From positions 248,001 through 312,000 of the forward strand of contig NZ_RQRS01000001.1 of the NCBI RefSeq assembly GCF_004335085.1: a stretch of DNA of 64,000 nucleotides. The letters run 5' to 3'. Positions 1 to 8,369 of this stretch are shown in pieces. The notes below the pieces were generated by a model that made no database searches, was not told the origin of the DNA, and saw only the letters and a list, made by a program, of their open reading frames with translations. This DNA is from Pedobacter nototheniae. Its GTDB lineage: Bacteria > Bacteroidota > Bacteroidia > Sphingobacteriales > Sphingobacteriaceae. The number at the start of each line of letters is the position of its first letter. Position 1 is the first letter of the stretch. The position numbers and the translations under genes were made by a program.

Positions 1-358
1 AGGTGGCGCCTTCGCTACCGCCAGGAAGCTCTTTTAAATGAACACTACACCAAAAGGCAAAACCACCAATAGCAACAATTGTTATAATTAGTATTCTTTT
101 TTGAAGCGTTCTTTTTTTGAAATTGAAAATATTAATGAAGCACATTATTGCAATCACAATATTTAAAATTAATAAAGGTAAAAATGCATCTACCGATAAT
201 ACTTTGCCTGTTTTCCCCGCTACAATTTGGTGTAATCCAGTGGTGTAAACTGTTGCATCAGATCCATTGACATCTTTAGTAGCAATTGGTAAAAAGATCA
301 TTAAAACTAAGGTAAAAGTTGCTAGCAACAGCCAAACGGATTGTATTCTTTGTATCAT
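1..358 (-). CDS. DUF4293 family membrane protein, C-terminus cut by window edge
   Basis: Reading the minus strand from the ATG at 358 gives an open frame to the window edge beginning MIQRIQSVWLLLATFTLVLM. This N-terminus is typical of the DUF4293 family of Bacteroidota membrane proteins, whose function is unknown. A first membrane segment lies at about residues 8-24 and further hydrophobic stretches (FLPLLILNIVIAIMCF, then ILIITIVAIGGFAFW) follow. A polar loop of roughly 30 residues separates helices 1 and 2. The gene diverges from truA, an arrangement I recall as common in this phylum. About 119 codons are present and the 3' end is missing. The family call rests on the N-terminal sequence and on the context; the frame is clear. 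Confidence 0.7.
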   Translation of the reverse strand, partial: MIQRIQSVWLLLATFTLVLMIFLPIATKDVNGSDATVYTTGLHQIVAGKTGKVLSVDAFLPLLILNIVIAIMCFINIFNFKKRTLQKRILIITIVAIGGFAFWCSVHLKELPGGSEGAT

Positions 359-377
359 GTTAATTCAATATTTAAGG

Positions 378-385
378 CAAATATA
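378..385 (-). promoter_or_regulatory. -7 box TATATTTG for the DUF4293 gene
   Basis: The minus strand reads TATATTTG, an exact match to the Bacteroidota TAnnTTTG -7 element, 19 bases upstream of the ATG at 358. No clear -33 TTTG was found. It lies back to back with the truA -7 box. Confidence 0.5.
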
Positions 386-427
386 TTTAATTCCATCTTA
401 CTACTCCATCTAATAAAAGGAAAAAAG

Positions 428-435
428 TATTTTTG
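428..435 (+). promoter_or_regulatory. -7 box TATTTTTG for truA
   Basis: TATTTTTG matches TAnnTTTG and ends only 7 bases before the proposed TTG start codon at 443. A transcript starting 5-8 bases after the box would have almost no 5' leader. Confidence 0.5.
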
Positions 436-442
436 CATCACT

Positions 443-1195
443 TTGAGTAAAAAACGATATTTCATACAACTGGCTTATGATGGCAGCTTATACCACGGCT
501 GGCAAATTCAACCGAATGCAATAACGGTTCAGGAGTGCTTGGATAAAGCAATGTCTATCTATTTTAGGCAAGCTATAGAAACTTTGGGTTGCGGTAGAAC
601 TGATGCCGGAGTACATGCAACTGAATTTTTTGCACACTTTGATGTTGAAAATTTTAATGAAGCGAAGGTTTTAAATGCAGTATCGAGCATTAATGCTTTG
701 TTACCTTATCAAATTGCTGTCAAAAAGATAATCACAGTGGCTGATGATGCACATGCAAGATTTGATGCAACAGCAAGAGCATATAAATACTATATTCACT
801 TCGAAAAAGATCCATTTAAACTGAATAGATCGTGGTTAATAAAGGATAAATTGAATGTTGTTTTAATGAACGAGGCAGCTAAAGAGTTATTTAATTACAA
901 CGATTTTTCGTGCTTTAGTAAATCGAATACACAAACTTTTACCAATAATTGTAAAATTACCGAGGCCGTTTTTGAAGAGAAGGAAGGAGGCTTAGTTTTT
1001 ACTATTAAAGCCGATCGCTTTTTAAGAAACATGGTGCGTGCAATTATGGGTACGCTTGTTAGAATAGGTAAGGGAGAGATTGATATTGAGGACTTTAAGA
1101 AAATTATAGAAAGTAAAAATCGAAGCAATGCCGGACAATCTGTTGCAGCTTGTGGTTTATATTTGGTGAAGATTGAATATCCTTATATTGAATGA
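443..1195 (+). CDS. truA: tRNA pseudouridine(38-40) synthase TruA
   Basis: TruA converts U38, U39 and U40 of the tRNA anticodon arm to pseudouridine. The catalytic-aspartate motif is intact as GCGRTDAGVHA (Asp54 counted from the TTG start). The N-terminus KKRYFIQLAYDGSLYHGWQIQPN and the late motif RFLRNMVRAIMG are also typical of TruA. The open frame extends upstream to 341, but homology begins only at codon 35 of that frame, a TTG at 443. That start gives 250 aa, a normal length, and sits just after a good -7 box. The last 49 codons and the trailer are repeated in tandem immediately downstream. Identity is confident; the TTG start is an inference, since no in-frame ATG lies nearby. Confidence 0.92.
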   Translation: MSKKRYFIQLAYDGSLYHGWQIQPNAITVQECLDKAMSIYFRQAIETLGCGRTDAGVHATEFFAHFDVENFNEAKVLNAVSSINALLPYQIAVKKIITVADDAHARFDATARAYKYYIHFEKDPFKLNRSWLIKDKLNVVLMNEAAKELFNYNDFSCFSKSNTQTFTNNCKITEAVFEEKEGGLVFTIKADRFLRNMVRAIMGTLVRIGKGEIDIEDFKKIIESKNRSNAGQSVAACGLYLVKIEYPYIE

Positions 1196-1285
1196 TAGAA
1201 TTAATGAATGAGAGAATGTTAATTGGCGATTGCCTTTAAAATTCACTCATTCAATCCTTTTCTCATTCAAAATTAAAAAAATAAA
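1046..1285 (+). repeat. Tandem duplication, copy 1 (240 bp): truA 3' end plus spacer
   Basis: Positions 1046-1285 and 1286-1525 align base for base with period 240 and only 7 differences, all transitions. Copy 1 starts at an in-frame ATGGG inside truA (codon 202) and ends just before the next ATGGG. It holds the last 49 codons of truA and a 90-base trailer. Confidence 0.95.
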
Positions 1286-1435
1286 ATGGGTACACTCGTT
1301 AGAATAGGTAAGGGAGAAATTGATATTGAGGATTTTAAGAAAATTATAGAAAGTAAAAATCGAAGCAATGCCGGACAATCTGTTGCAGCTTGTGGTTTAT
1401 ATTTGGTGAAGGTTGAATATTCTTATATTGAATGA
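1286..1435 (+). pseudogene. Duplicated TruA C-terminal fragment (49-codon open frame)
   Basis: The second repeat unit carries an open frame from ATG 1286 to TGA 1435 encoding the last 49 residues of TruA, starting MGTLVRIGKGEIDIEDFKK. Compared with truA the coding part has six changes: four synonymous, plus Ile to Val and Pro to Ser. It cannot be an active pseudouridine synthase because the catalytic Asp domain is absent. The bases before its ATG are identical to those before the ABC transporter ATG, so it could be translated. I treat it as a by-product of the tandem duplication. Confidence 0.8.
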
Positions 1436-1525
1436 TAGAATTAATGAATGAGAGAATGTTGATTGGCGATTGCCTTTAAAATTCACTCATTCAATCCTTT
1501 TCTCATTCAAAATTAAAAAAATAAA
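1286..1525 (+). repeat. Tandem duplication, copy 2 (240 bp)
   Basis: This second unit of the 240-bp tandem repeat ends exactly where the ABC transporter start ATGGC begins. The shared ATGG at 1046, 1286 and 1526 marks the unit borders and suggests a duplication between short identical sequences. The 90-base trailer of the unit contains the TGAATGA/TCATTCA-type spacer repeat. Confidence 0.95.
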
Positions 1526-3295
1526 ATGGCAATAACTGGCGATGTATATAACACAGGATTATTAAAACGTATTTTTCAATACGTAAAGCCTTATCGTGCC
1601 GTTTTCGTGTGGTCGGTAATTTTAACTATTTTGCTTGCGGCTATTTCTCCGGTTCGTCCATTTTTAATTAAATACACACTCGATCATTATATATTAACAG
1701 GTAAATATTCAGGTTTGGTTAACATGACAATCCTGATGATTTTTATGTTGATTTTACAAACGTTAATCCAATACAATCATACGCTTCTAACCAATACTTT
1801 AGGTCAGTCGGTTATTCGGGATTTACGTATAAATGTATTCAATCACATTACTAAACTCAAACTCAAATTTTTTGATAAAACACCAATAGGTCAGCTAATT
1901 ACAAGAACTGTTTCCGATTTAGAAACCATTGCGGATATTTTTTCTGAAGGCTTAATTTCCATGATTGGCGATACCCTGCAAGTAGTTGTAATTATTGGCG
2001 TAATGCTTTATACCGATTGGGAGTTGAGCATTGTGGTGCTTTTGCCCATTCCCTTATTAATTATGGCGACAAGAAAGTTTCAAAAATCTATAAAAGTTGC
2101 TTTCCAGGAAATTAGAACTGAAGTAGCCAATTTGAATACTTTTTTACAAGAACACATTACAGGTGTTTCAATTGTGCAGTATTTTGCCAGAGAGAAGCAA
2201 GAATATAGAAAGTTTAATGCCATTAATAAGCGTTATCGCGATGCTAATATTCGTTCTAACTGGTATTATTCTATCTTTTTCCCTGTGGTTGAGTTAATTT
2301 CAGCCATGTCATTGGGACTCTTGGTTTGGTATGGAGCAAAAAGTATTCTGGCTAAACCGTTGGATGTAACTCCTGGCACCATTACACAATTTATTATGTA
2401 TTTAGGGATGGTTTTTACGCCAATTCGCCAACTGGCAGATAAATTTAACACCCTTCAAATGGGAATGGTTGGAGCCGAGCGTGTTTTCAAAGTATTGGAT
2501 ACCGATGAAAGTACACCAAATTTAGGTACGCAAAAGCCTGCACATCTTAATGGAAACATCAAATTTAAAAACGTTTGGTTTGCATATAATGATGAAAATT
2601 ATGTGCTTAAAGATTTATCTTTTGAAGTTAAAGCCGGTCAAACTGTAGCTTTAGTGGGGGCAACCGGAGCCGGAAAATCTTCAACCATTAATATTTTAAA
2701 TCGTTTCTATGAAGTTAAAAAAGGCGATATAACCGTTGATGGAATTCACATTGAAGATTTTGAGCTAGATTACCTTCGTAGTAATATTGCAACGGTTTTG
2801 CAAGATGTTTTTCTTTTTTCGGATACCATACTAAATAACATCACCTTAAATAATCCCCAAATTACTATTGAAGAGGTGGTTAATGCGGCAAAAAAAGTTG
2901 GTGCTCACGATTTTATTGAGCGTTTGCCGGGCGGTTATCAATACAACGTAATGGAAAGGGGAGCCACGCTTTCTGCAGGTCAGGCACAGCTAATCTCATT
3001 CATAAGAGCGTTGGTTCATAATCCAGCAATTTTAGTATTAGATGAAGCAACGTCCTCGGTTGATACCGAAACAGAATTACTAATTCAAAAAGCTATAGAT
3101 AATTTAATGGATGGGCGAACCTCAATTGTTATTGCACACCGTTTATCTACCATCCAAAAAGCCGATCAAATTATTGTGCTTGATAAAGGTGAAATAAAAG
3201 AAAAAGGTACGCATCAAGAATTGCTAAAACTAAATGGTTATTATAAAAAGCTTTACGATTTACAATTCTCATCAGAAGGAATTGCAAAAGCTTAA
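1526..3295 (+). CDS. ABC exporter, fused permease and ATPase (MsbA-like)
   Basis: This is a 589-aa half-transporter. Residues about 20-300 form a six-helix exporter domain and 340-580 an ATPase domain. Walker A is GATGAGKSS (378-386), the Q-loop region is VLQDVFLF, Walker B is ILVLDEATSSVD (from 502) and the H-loop is IAHRLS. The signature motif is LSAGQ (482-486) rather than LSGGQ, a change often seen in the MsbA-like subfamily of Bacteroidota. It should act as a homodimer exporting a lipid, drug or peptide; the substrate cannot be read from sequence. There is no C39 peptidase domain, so it is not an obvious processing exporter for the GG-leader peptide encoded next to it on the other strand. 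The tandem duplication ends exactly at its start codon. Confidence 0.9.
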   Translation: MAITGDVYNTGLLKRIFQYVKPYRAVFVWSVILTILLAAISPVRPFLIKYTLDHYILTGKYSGLVNMTILMIFMLILQTLIQYNHTLLTNTLGQSVIRDLRINVFNHITKLKLKFFDKTPIGQLITRTVSDLETIADIFSEGLISMIGDTLQVVVIIGVMLYTDWELSIVVLLPIPLLIMATRKFQKSIKVAFQEIRTEVANLNTFLQEHITGVSIVQYFAREKQEYRKFNAINKRYRDANIRSNWYYSIFFPVVELISAMSLGLLVWYGAKSILAKPLDVTPGTITQFIMYLGMVFTPIRQLADKFNTLQMGMVGAERVFKVLDTDESTPNLGTQKPAHLNGNIKFKNVWFAYNDENYVLKDLSFEVKAGQTVALVGATGAGKSSTINILNRFYEVKKGDITVDGIHIEDFELDYLRSNIATVLQDVFLFSDTILNNITLNNPQITIEEVVNAAKKVGAHDFIERLPGGYQYNVMERGATLSAGQAQLISFIRALVHNPAILVLDEATSSVDTETELLIQKAIDNLMDGRTSIVIAHRLSTIQKADQIIVLDKGEIKEKGTHQELLKLNGYYKKLYDLQFSSEGIAKA

Positions 3296-3300
3296 CAATA

Positions 3301-3332
3301 AAACTTTAGAACTTTAATAAGCTCTAAAGTTT
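3301..3332. terminator. Bidirectional hairpin between ABC exporter and peptide gene
   Basis: AAACTTTAGA (3301-3310) and TCTAAAGTTT (3323-3332) form a perfect 10-bp stem with a 12-base loop between two convergent genes. The stem is AT-rich and has no long T tract, so termination would be moderate. Confidence 0.55.
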
Positions 3333-3350
3333 ATCCAAATGGTAAATAAT

Positions 3351-3548
3351 CTATTTTTCATCTAAAGGAATTTGGCATATATAGCCCACGCCCTGTACAA
3401 AATTGCAAGATCCGCATTGGTCTTCACAAGACATTTCTGAGTTTGCCCAAGGTAGGCATTGTTCATTACAACGAGGTTTGCCTGGGCCTACACCGCCGAG
3501 TACATTTTTCATTTCTAACCTGGATAGTTTACGTGTTGAGGAGTTCAT
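3351..3548 (-). CDS. Double-glycine-leader, Cys-rich peptide precursor (RiPP/bacteriocin-like)
   Basis: This 65-aa peptide opens with a leader containing KLSRLEMKNVLGG (residues 7-19). That pattern matches the Bacteroidota GG-type natural-product precursor leaders (the TIGR04149-like class): a charged amphipathic stretch, Leu/Met at set spacings, and Gly-Gly before the cut site. Cleavage after Gly19 would release a 46-residue core with six cysteines (27, 31, 41, 45, 48, 58) arranged CxxxC, CxxxCxxC and a single late Cys, plus a Pro/Gly-rich start. No maturation enzyme (radical SAM, LanM, ATP-grasp) and no C39-peptidase transporter is encoded in the window, so it looks like an orphan precursor. 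The function (antimicrobial, signalling or other) is unknown. Leader recognition is fairly confident; processing is inferred. Confidence 0.65.
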   Translation of the reverse strand: MNSSTRKLSRLEMKNVLGGVGPGKPRCNEQCLPWANSEMSCEDQCGSCNFVQGVGYICQIPLDEK

Positions 3549-3685
3549 ATTTAGTAGTTTAAGTTTATTTGAATATAAATAAAATTTAATTCAAATTTTA
3601 TAACCTTTTACTTACATTTCATGTTGCTAACTTTAATTCATAAAAACTTGCTAACGGAATTTTTGTATCTAAAATTTATAATAAA

Positions 3686-4711
3686 ATGAAATCAATAAGA
3701 TTATTAGCCGTGCTATTTGTAATGGCGTTAACATTCAGTGTTTCGGCACAACAACAAAAATATGTTATGGTTATTCATGGTGGCGCAGGCACAATCTTAA
3801 AAAAGAATATGACACCCGAAAAGGAAGCCGCTTATATTGCTGCTTTAACGGAAGCGCTAAAAGCGGGTTATGCTAAAATACAATCTGGCAAAACAAGTTT
3901 AGATGCCGTTGAAGCAACGATTCACGTAATGGAAAATTCTCCCTTATTTAATGCCGGTAAAGGTGCAGTTTTTACACACGATGGACGAAATGAATTGGAT
4001 GCGGCCATTATGAATGGCAAAACTTTAGAAGCTGGTGCAGTAGCAGGAGTTACCACAATTAAAAATCCAATTTCGGCAGCACGTGCAGTAATGGAAAAAT
4101 CAGAACATGTGATAATGGTTGGCGCCGGAGCAGATCAGTTTGCAAAAGATGCAGGTCTTGATATTGTTGATCCCAAATATTTTTGGACTAAGGAAAGATG
4201 GGATGGTTTGCAAAAAGCAATTAAGGAAGATTCTACAAAAGCAGTACTGGATCATGGCAATAAGAAATCTGAACTTTTAGGAATTAAAAACCACGACAAT
4301 AAATTCGGGACAGTTGGCTGTGTGGCGTTAGATAAGGCCGGTAATTTGGCCGCAGGAACTTCTACTGGTGGTATGACAAATAAAAAATATGGTAGAGTAG
4401 GCGATTCGCCAATTATTGGCGCCGGCACCTATTGTAATAATGAAACAGCAGGTATTTCTTGCACAGGTTGGGGTGAATATTACATTAGGAATGTGGTAGC
4501 GAAAACCATTTCTGATTTAATGGAATACAAAAACTTATCGGTTGCCGAAGCTTCAAAAATTGTATTAGATAAAGTTGGTAAAATGGGCGGTGATGGAGGC
4601 CTGATTGCTTTAGATAGAAAAGGAAATGTTGCAATGCCTTTTAATACTGAGGGTATGTACAGAGGAACAATAACCGCCGATGGAAAAATTGAAGTGCTCA
4701 TTTATAAATAG
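3686..4711 (+). CDS. Secreted isoaspartyl peptidase / L-asparaginase (Ntn hydrolase)
   Basis: This 341-aa protein has a clear Sec signal peptide (residues 1-21, ending VSAQ). The plant-type asparaginase fold follows: VMVIHGGAGTI, VEATIHVMENSPLFNAGKGA, and the autocleavage site NKFGTVGCVALD, where Thr209 becomes the N-terminal nucleophile of the beta chain. The glycine loop GTSTGGMTNKKYGRVGDSP and the substrate-binding GAGTYCNN follow as in E. coli IaaA. Family members hydrolyse isoaspartyl dipeptides and L-asparagine; the signal peptide places it in the periplasm. Peptide scavenging and the link to the downstream symporter, which may import aspartate, are inferences from a 55-bp spacing. Confidence 0.9.
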   Translation: MKSIRLLAVLFVMALTFSVSAQQQKYVMVIHGGAGTILKKNMTPEKEAAYIAALTEALKAGYAKIQSGKTSLDAVEATIHVMENSPLFNAGKGAVFTHDGRNELDAAIMNGKTLEAGAVAGVTTIKNPISAARAVMEKSEHVIMVGAGADQFAKDAGLDIVDPKYFWTKERWDGLQKAIKEDSTKAVLDHGNKKSELLGIKNHDNKFGTVGCVALDKAGNLAAGTSTGGMTNKKYGRVGDSPIIGAGTYCNNETAGISCTGWGEYYIRNVVAKTISDLMEYKNLSVAEASKIVLDKVGKMGGDGGLIALDRKGNVAMPFNTEGMYRGTITADGKIEVLIYK

Positions 4712-4766
4712 AAATTTTTATACTAGGTGAAAAAATAATTATATATTTCATCCCCAAACTACGTAA

Positions 4767-6041
4767 ATGACATTTATAAAATTCGCAAAGCAAGTATTCT
4801 CCAATTTAACATTTCAGGTTATTGTAGCTATTATCCTAGGGATATTTGTTGGTGCTTACTTTCCTGGTTTTGCGCCAACAGCTAAATTAATCAGTCAGGG
4901 TTTTATCAATATGATTAGCATGCTAATTGCGCCGATCATATTTTTTACCATCGTTTTGGGGATTGCCCACATGGGTGATATGAAAAAGGTTGGTAGAGTG
5001 GGCGGAAAGGCATTATTGTACTTCGAGATTGTAAGTACTGTAGCGATTGCCATTGGTTTATTAGTGGCTAATATTTTAAAACCTGGCGTTGGCATTGAAA
5101 CAACCAAAGGCGATGCAACTAAAATTGCAGGCTATGCCGAACAGGCAAAAGATATGAATTGGGCAGAGTTTTTTCTACATATAATCCCACATAATGTTAT
5201 TGCATCCTTCGCTGAAGGTAATATCTTACAGATTTTGTTCTTCGCCATTCTTTTTGGCTATGGATTAAATAAACTTGGCGGAGAAGGAACACCAGTTTTA
5301 AACGCATTCGATAAAATTTCGAAAGTACTCTTCAAAATCATGAAGGTGATTATGAGATTAGCCCCAATTGGTGCTTTCGGTGGTATGGCTTTTAGTATTG
5401 GCACACACGGTATTCAAAGTATTTACGGAATGGCAAAACTAATGGGGTCGGTTTATTTAACCTGTATTCTATTTATTTTTGTGATTTTAAATGGCATTTG
5501 TAGATATTATAAATTCAGTTTATGGCAATATCTGAAGTACATCAGGCAAGAAATACTAATTGTTTTAGGCACCTCCTCGTCAGAATCTGCGCTGCCAAGT
5601 ATGATGCAGAAAATGGAAGCCATCGGTTGTGATAAATCTGTTGTAGGTTTAGTTATTCCAACAGGTTATTCATTTAACCTCGATGGAACTGCAATTTATC
5701 TAGCAATGGCCGTAATTTTTCTTTGTCAGGTTTTTCATATCGATCTATCCATCGGTCAGCAATTAACTATTTTAGCTATATTAATGGTTACTTCAAAAGG
5801 AGCCGCAGGTGTTACCGGGAGCGGCTTTATTGTGTTGGTTTCTACACTTACCGCACTTAAAATTATGCCTATCGAACACATTTCAATTTTAATAGGAGTG
5901 GATCGTTTTATGAGCGAAGCTAGAGCCATAACAAATGTAATAGGAAATGGAGTAGCAACCATCGTAATTGCGAAAAGTGAAAATCAATTTGACGAAGAAA
6001 AATATCAATTGGCAATAAGACCAGCCGTTTTAAATGAGTAG
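4767..6041 (+). CDS. Dicarboxylate/amino acid:cation symporter (DAACS/SDF family)
   Basis: This 424-aa polytopic inner-membrane protein carries the family hallmarks. They are the serine-rich re-entrant loop GTSSSESALPSMMQKME, the helix motif SFNLDGTAIYLAMAVIFL, the second loop SKGAAGVTGSGFIVL, and a late Asp in GVDRFMSEARAITNVIGNG that coordinates the substrate amino group or cation. Members (GltP, GltT, DctA) import glutamate, aspartate or C4-dicarboxylates with Na+ or H+. It lies 55 bp after the isoaspartyl peptidase on the same strand, which would make aspartate uptake a coherent pair of functions. Substrate choice cannot be settled by eye. Confidence 0.9.
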   Translation: MTFIKFAKQVFSNLTFQVIVAIILGIFVGAYFPGFAPTAKLISQGFINMISMLIAPIIFFTIVLGIAHMGDMKKVGRVGGKALLYFEIVSTVAIAIGLLVANILKPGVGIETTKGDATKIAGYAEQAKDMNWAEFFLHIIPHNVIASFAEGNILQILFFAILFGYGLNKLGGEGTPVLNAFDKISKVLFKIMKVIMRLAPIGAFGGMAFSIGTHGIQSIYGMAKLMGSVYLTCILFIFVILNGICRYYKFSLWQYLKYIRQEILIVLGTSSSESALPSMMQKMEAIGCDKSVVGLVIPTGYSFNLDGTAIYLAMAVIFLCQVFHIDLSIGQQLTILAILMVTSKGAAGVTGSGFIVLVSTLTALKIMPIEHISILIGVDRFMSEARAITNVIGNGVATIVIAKSENQFDEEKYQLAIRPAVLNE

Positions 6042-6120
6042 TTTTTAACTAGCGGGTTTTACATCGAGTTGGTAGAGTCTAAATGGCATAAAATCACATT
6101 AAATACATAGGTTTAGCCAC

Positions 6121-6154
6121 TTGCTTATACTCCCAACTCTTTTGCCTACCTTTG
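6121..6154 (+). promoter_or_regulatory. Promoter of rlmF
   Basis: A -7 box TACCTTTG (6147-6154) has TTG at 6121-6123 about 23 bases upstream as a weak -33 element. The start codon follows 44 bases after the box. Confidence 0.55.
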
Positions 6155-6198
6155 CATTAGAAATAAGCACACAGCTTATTTAATTAATCGATACCATA

Positions 6199-7194
6199 TT
6201 GGCTCAGCAAAAAGAAAATAGCCGCTCAGAAAAAAGCGAGCTACACCCACGTAACAAACACCGTTCACGCTACAATTTCAAACAACTTATAGGAACATCT
6301 AAAGAACTTAAACGTTTCGTTTTTAAAAATGATCACGATGAAGATTCTATAGATTTTGCTGATCAAAGCGCTGTAAAAGCACTTAATAAAGCGTTATTAA
6401 AACATTTTTATGATATTCCACAATGGGATATTCCTAAAGATTATTTGTGTCCGCCAATACCAGGCCGTGCAGATTATATTCATTACGTAGCTGATCTTTT
6501 AGGCTCAAGTAATAAAGGTAAAATTCCAAAGGGAAACAATATTAAAGTATTAGATATTGGAATGGGCGCTAATTGTATTTATCCAATAATTGGACATCAA
6601 GAATATGGTTGGAATTTTGTAGGCTCAGATATTGATCCACTTTCTATTGAATCTTCAAAACGGATTATTGATGCAAATAAATCTTTACAGGGCGCAATAG
6701 AACCACGTTTGCAATCTTCAAGAATGGGTATTTTTAGAGGAATTGTTGGCGCAAAAGAACAATTTGACGTAACTATTTGTAATCCACCATTCCATGCATC
6801 ATTAAAAGAAGCTGAACAAGGAACCCGCCAAAAATGGAGAAATCTTAAAGGTGAAGCAGAAGTAAAACATGTTTTAAATTTTGGTGGAAATAAAGCCGAA
6901 TTATGGTGCCCAGGTGGAGAAAGAGCTTTTATCGAGCAAATGATTATTCAAAGTGCTCAAATTCCAAATCAGTGTTTATGGTTTACTTCCCTGGTTTCTA
7001 AAAGTGCAAACCTGAAAAGTATTTATAGCGCCTTAATTAAAGCAAAAGCTTTTGAAGTAACCACAGTTCAAATGTCGCAAGGACAAAAAATTAGTCGCTT
7101 TGTAGCATGGACGTTTCATAACGAAGCAGCACAAGCAGAGTGGGCTAAGAAATGGAAAACTGAAACTTCAAAAACAGAAGCAAAAACAATTTAA
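6199..7194 (+). CDS. rlmF: 23S rRNA (adenine(1618)-N6)-methyltransferase RlmF
   Basis: RlmF methylates A1618 of 23S rRNA using S-adenosylmethionine. The 331-aa frame begins with TTG at 6199. Family landmarks are an N-terminal LHPRNKHRSRYNFKQLI, the conserved FADQSAVKALNKALLKHFYDI, the SAM-binding VLDIGMGANCIYPI (117-130) and the catalytic NPPFH (195-199) followed by the family-specific stretch EAEQGTRQKWRNL. Length matches the family. The TTG start fits the reading frame and the promoter 44 bases before it; the next in-frame ATG (Met176) would remove the SAM-binding site. Confidence 0.92.
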   Translation: MAQQKENSRSEKSELHPRNKHRSRYNFKQLIGTSKELKRFVFKNDHDEDSIDFADQSAVKALNKALLKHFYDIPQWDIPKDYLCPPIPGRADYIHYVADLLGSSNKGKIPKGNNIKVLDIGMGANCIYPIIGHQEYGWNFVGSDIDPLSIESSKRIIDANKSLQGAIEPRLQSSRMGIFRGIVGAKEQFDVTICNPPFHASLKEAEQGTRQKWRNLKGEAEVKHVLNFGGNKAELWCPGGERAFIEQMIIQSAQIPNQCLWFTSLVSKSANLKSIYSALIKAKAFEVTTVQMSQGQKISRFVAWTFHNEAAQAEWAKKWKTETSKTEAKTI

Positions 7195-7218
7195 AATTCC
7201 CTTAATAAAATATTACTT

Positions 7219-7260
7219 AAGCCCAGTTAGCGATTAAAGTTAACAGGGCTTTTTTATTTT
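7219..7260 (+). terminator. Intrinsic terminator after rlmF
   Basis: AAGCCC (7219-7224) pairs with GGGCTT (7246-7251) and the inner GTTA (7226-7229) with TAAC (7241-7244), separated by one A/A mismatch. A T-rich tail follows. Confidence 0.75.
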
Positions 7261-7380
7261 ATATCGTAGATAAGTCTTTCGCTTAAAGCATAAAAACTTT
7301 ATTTCCAAGCAAGGCAGAAGTCGCCTTAGTGTAATTACTTACAATTACTTATAATTTGCTTTAAATAATATGCTTTTGGG

Positions 7381-7411
7381 TTTGACTTTCCAGTCAATAA
7401 TATTAGCTTTG
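7381..7411 (+). promoter_or_regulatory. Promoter of sucD (TTTG-N19-TAGCTTTG)
   Basis: TTTG (7381-7384) and TAGCTTTG (7404-7411) are separated by 19 bases, a textbook Bacteroidota housekeeping promoter. The sucD ATG lies 18 bases beyond the box, so the 5' leader would be very short. Confidence 0.75.
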
Positions 7412-7429
7412 CACAAAAAAAATTGATAC

Positions 7430-8302
7430 ATGAGCGTTTTAGTAAATAAAGATTCTAAGGTTATCGTTCAGGGTTTTACCGGAAACGAAGGAACTTACCA
7501 CGCCGAGCAGATGCTGGCTTATGGTACAAACGTAGTTGGTGGTGTAACGCCTGGCAAAGGTGGGCAATCGCATTTAGATAAGCCTGTTTTTAATACTGTT
7601 AAAGATGCCGTTGATAAGACGGGTGCAAATGTATCTATCATTTTTGTGCCACCGGCTTTTGCTGCTGATGCAATTATGGAAGCTGCCGAAGGTGGTATTA
7701 AAGTTATTGTTTGTATTACTGAAGGTATCCCTACAAAGGATATGATTCAGGTTAAAGAATATATTGCAGATCGTGATGTAACCCTTATTGGCCCTAACTG
7801 CCCAGGTATTATCACTGCTGATGAGGCTAAAATTGGTATTATGCCAGGGTTTATCTTCAAAAAAGGTAATGTAGGTGTTGTTTCTAAATCAGGAACTTTA
7901 ACTTACGAAGCAGTAGATCAGGTTGTTAAAGCTGGTTTAGGTATTACAACTGCTATCGGTATTGGTGGTGATCCAATTATTGGTACGCCAACAGTAGAAG
8001 CTGTTAAATTATTAATGAACGATCCAGAAACTCACGGTATCATCATGATTGGTGAAATTGGTGGTGGTATGGAAGCAGAAGCTGCCCGTTGGATTAAAGA
8101 ACATGGTACTAAGCCTGTTGTAGGCTTTATCGCTGGCCAAACTGCGCCTCCAGGACGTAGAATGGGCCACGCTGGTGCAATTGTTGGTGGAGCTGATGAT
8201 ACTGCTGCTGCGAAAATGAAAATCATGCGTGAGTGTGGTATTCGCGTAGTAGAAAGTCCGGCTGAAATTGGAGCTGCAATGGCAGAAGAATTAGCAAAGT
8301 AA
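7430..8302 (+). CDS. sucD: Succinyl-CoA synthetase alpha subunit
   Basis: This 290-aa protein forms the CoA-binding and phosphohistidine subunit of succinyl-CoA synthetase (succinyl-CoA + NDP + Pi to succinate + CoA + NTP) in the TCA cycle. The N-terminal Rossmann CoA site reads [19 protein letters not shown], and the ligase motif [19 protein letters not shown] is present. The active-site histidine is His247 in [13 protein letters not shown]. The length equals that of typical bacterial SucD. It stands alone: no sucC neighbour is present, and the gene has its own promoter and terminator. Confidence 0.96.
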   Translation: MSVLVNKDSKVIVQGFTGNEGTYHAEQMLAYGTNVVGGVTPGKGGQSHLDKPVFNTVKDAVDKTGANVSIIFVPPAFAADAIMEAAEGGIKVIVCITEGIPTKDMIQVKEYIADRDVTLIGPNCPGIITADEAKIGIMPGFIFKKGNVGVVSKSGTLTYEAVDQVVKAGLGITTAIGIGGDPIIGTPTVEAVKLLMNDPETHGIIMIGEIGGGMEAEAARWIKEHGTKPVVGFIAGQTAPPGRRMGHAGAIVGGADDTAAAKMKIMRECGIRVVESPAEIGAAMAEELAK

Positions 8303-8323
8303 GATTTTAAAATTTACATAATG

Positions 8324-8364
8324 AAAGCGTTTCGATTAATTTCGGAACGCTTTTTTTGTTTTTA
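8324..8364 (+). terminator. Intrinsic terminator after sucD
   Basis: AAAGCGTTTCGA and TTTCGGAACGCTTT pair into a stem of about 12 bp with one G-U-type mismatch and a short loop, followed by a seven-T run. Confidence 0.8.
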
Positions 8365-8369
8365 AATGT

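Noticed and set aside
341..442. N-terminal extension of TruA from 341
   Set aside because: The 34 extra residues do not resemble any TruA N-terminus, and the truA -7 box lies inside this stretch; start placed at TTG 443.
1286..1525. Insertion sequence as the cause of the truA repeat
   Set aside because: Units are adjacent, carry no transposase or terminal inverted repeats, and border on four-base ATGG words, so a simple tandem duplication explains them.
1526..3548. ABC exporter plus GG-leader peptide as a bacteriocin export pair
   Set aside because: The exporter lacks a C39 peptidase domain and the genes are convergent on opposite strands, so adjacency alone is not evidence.
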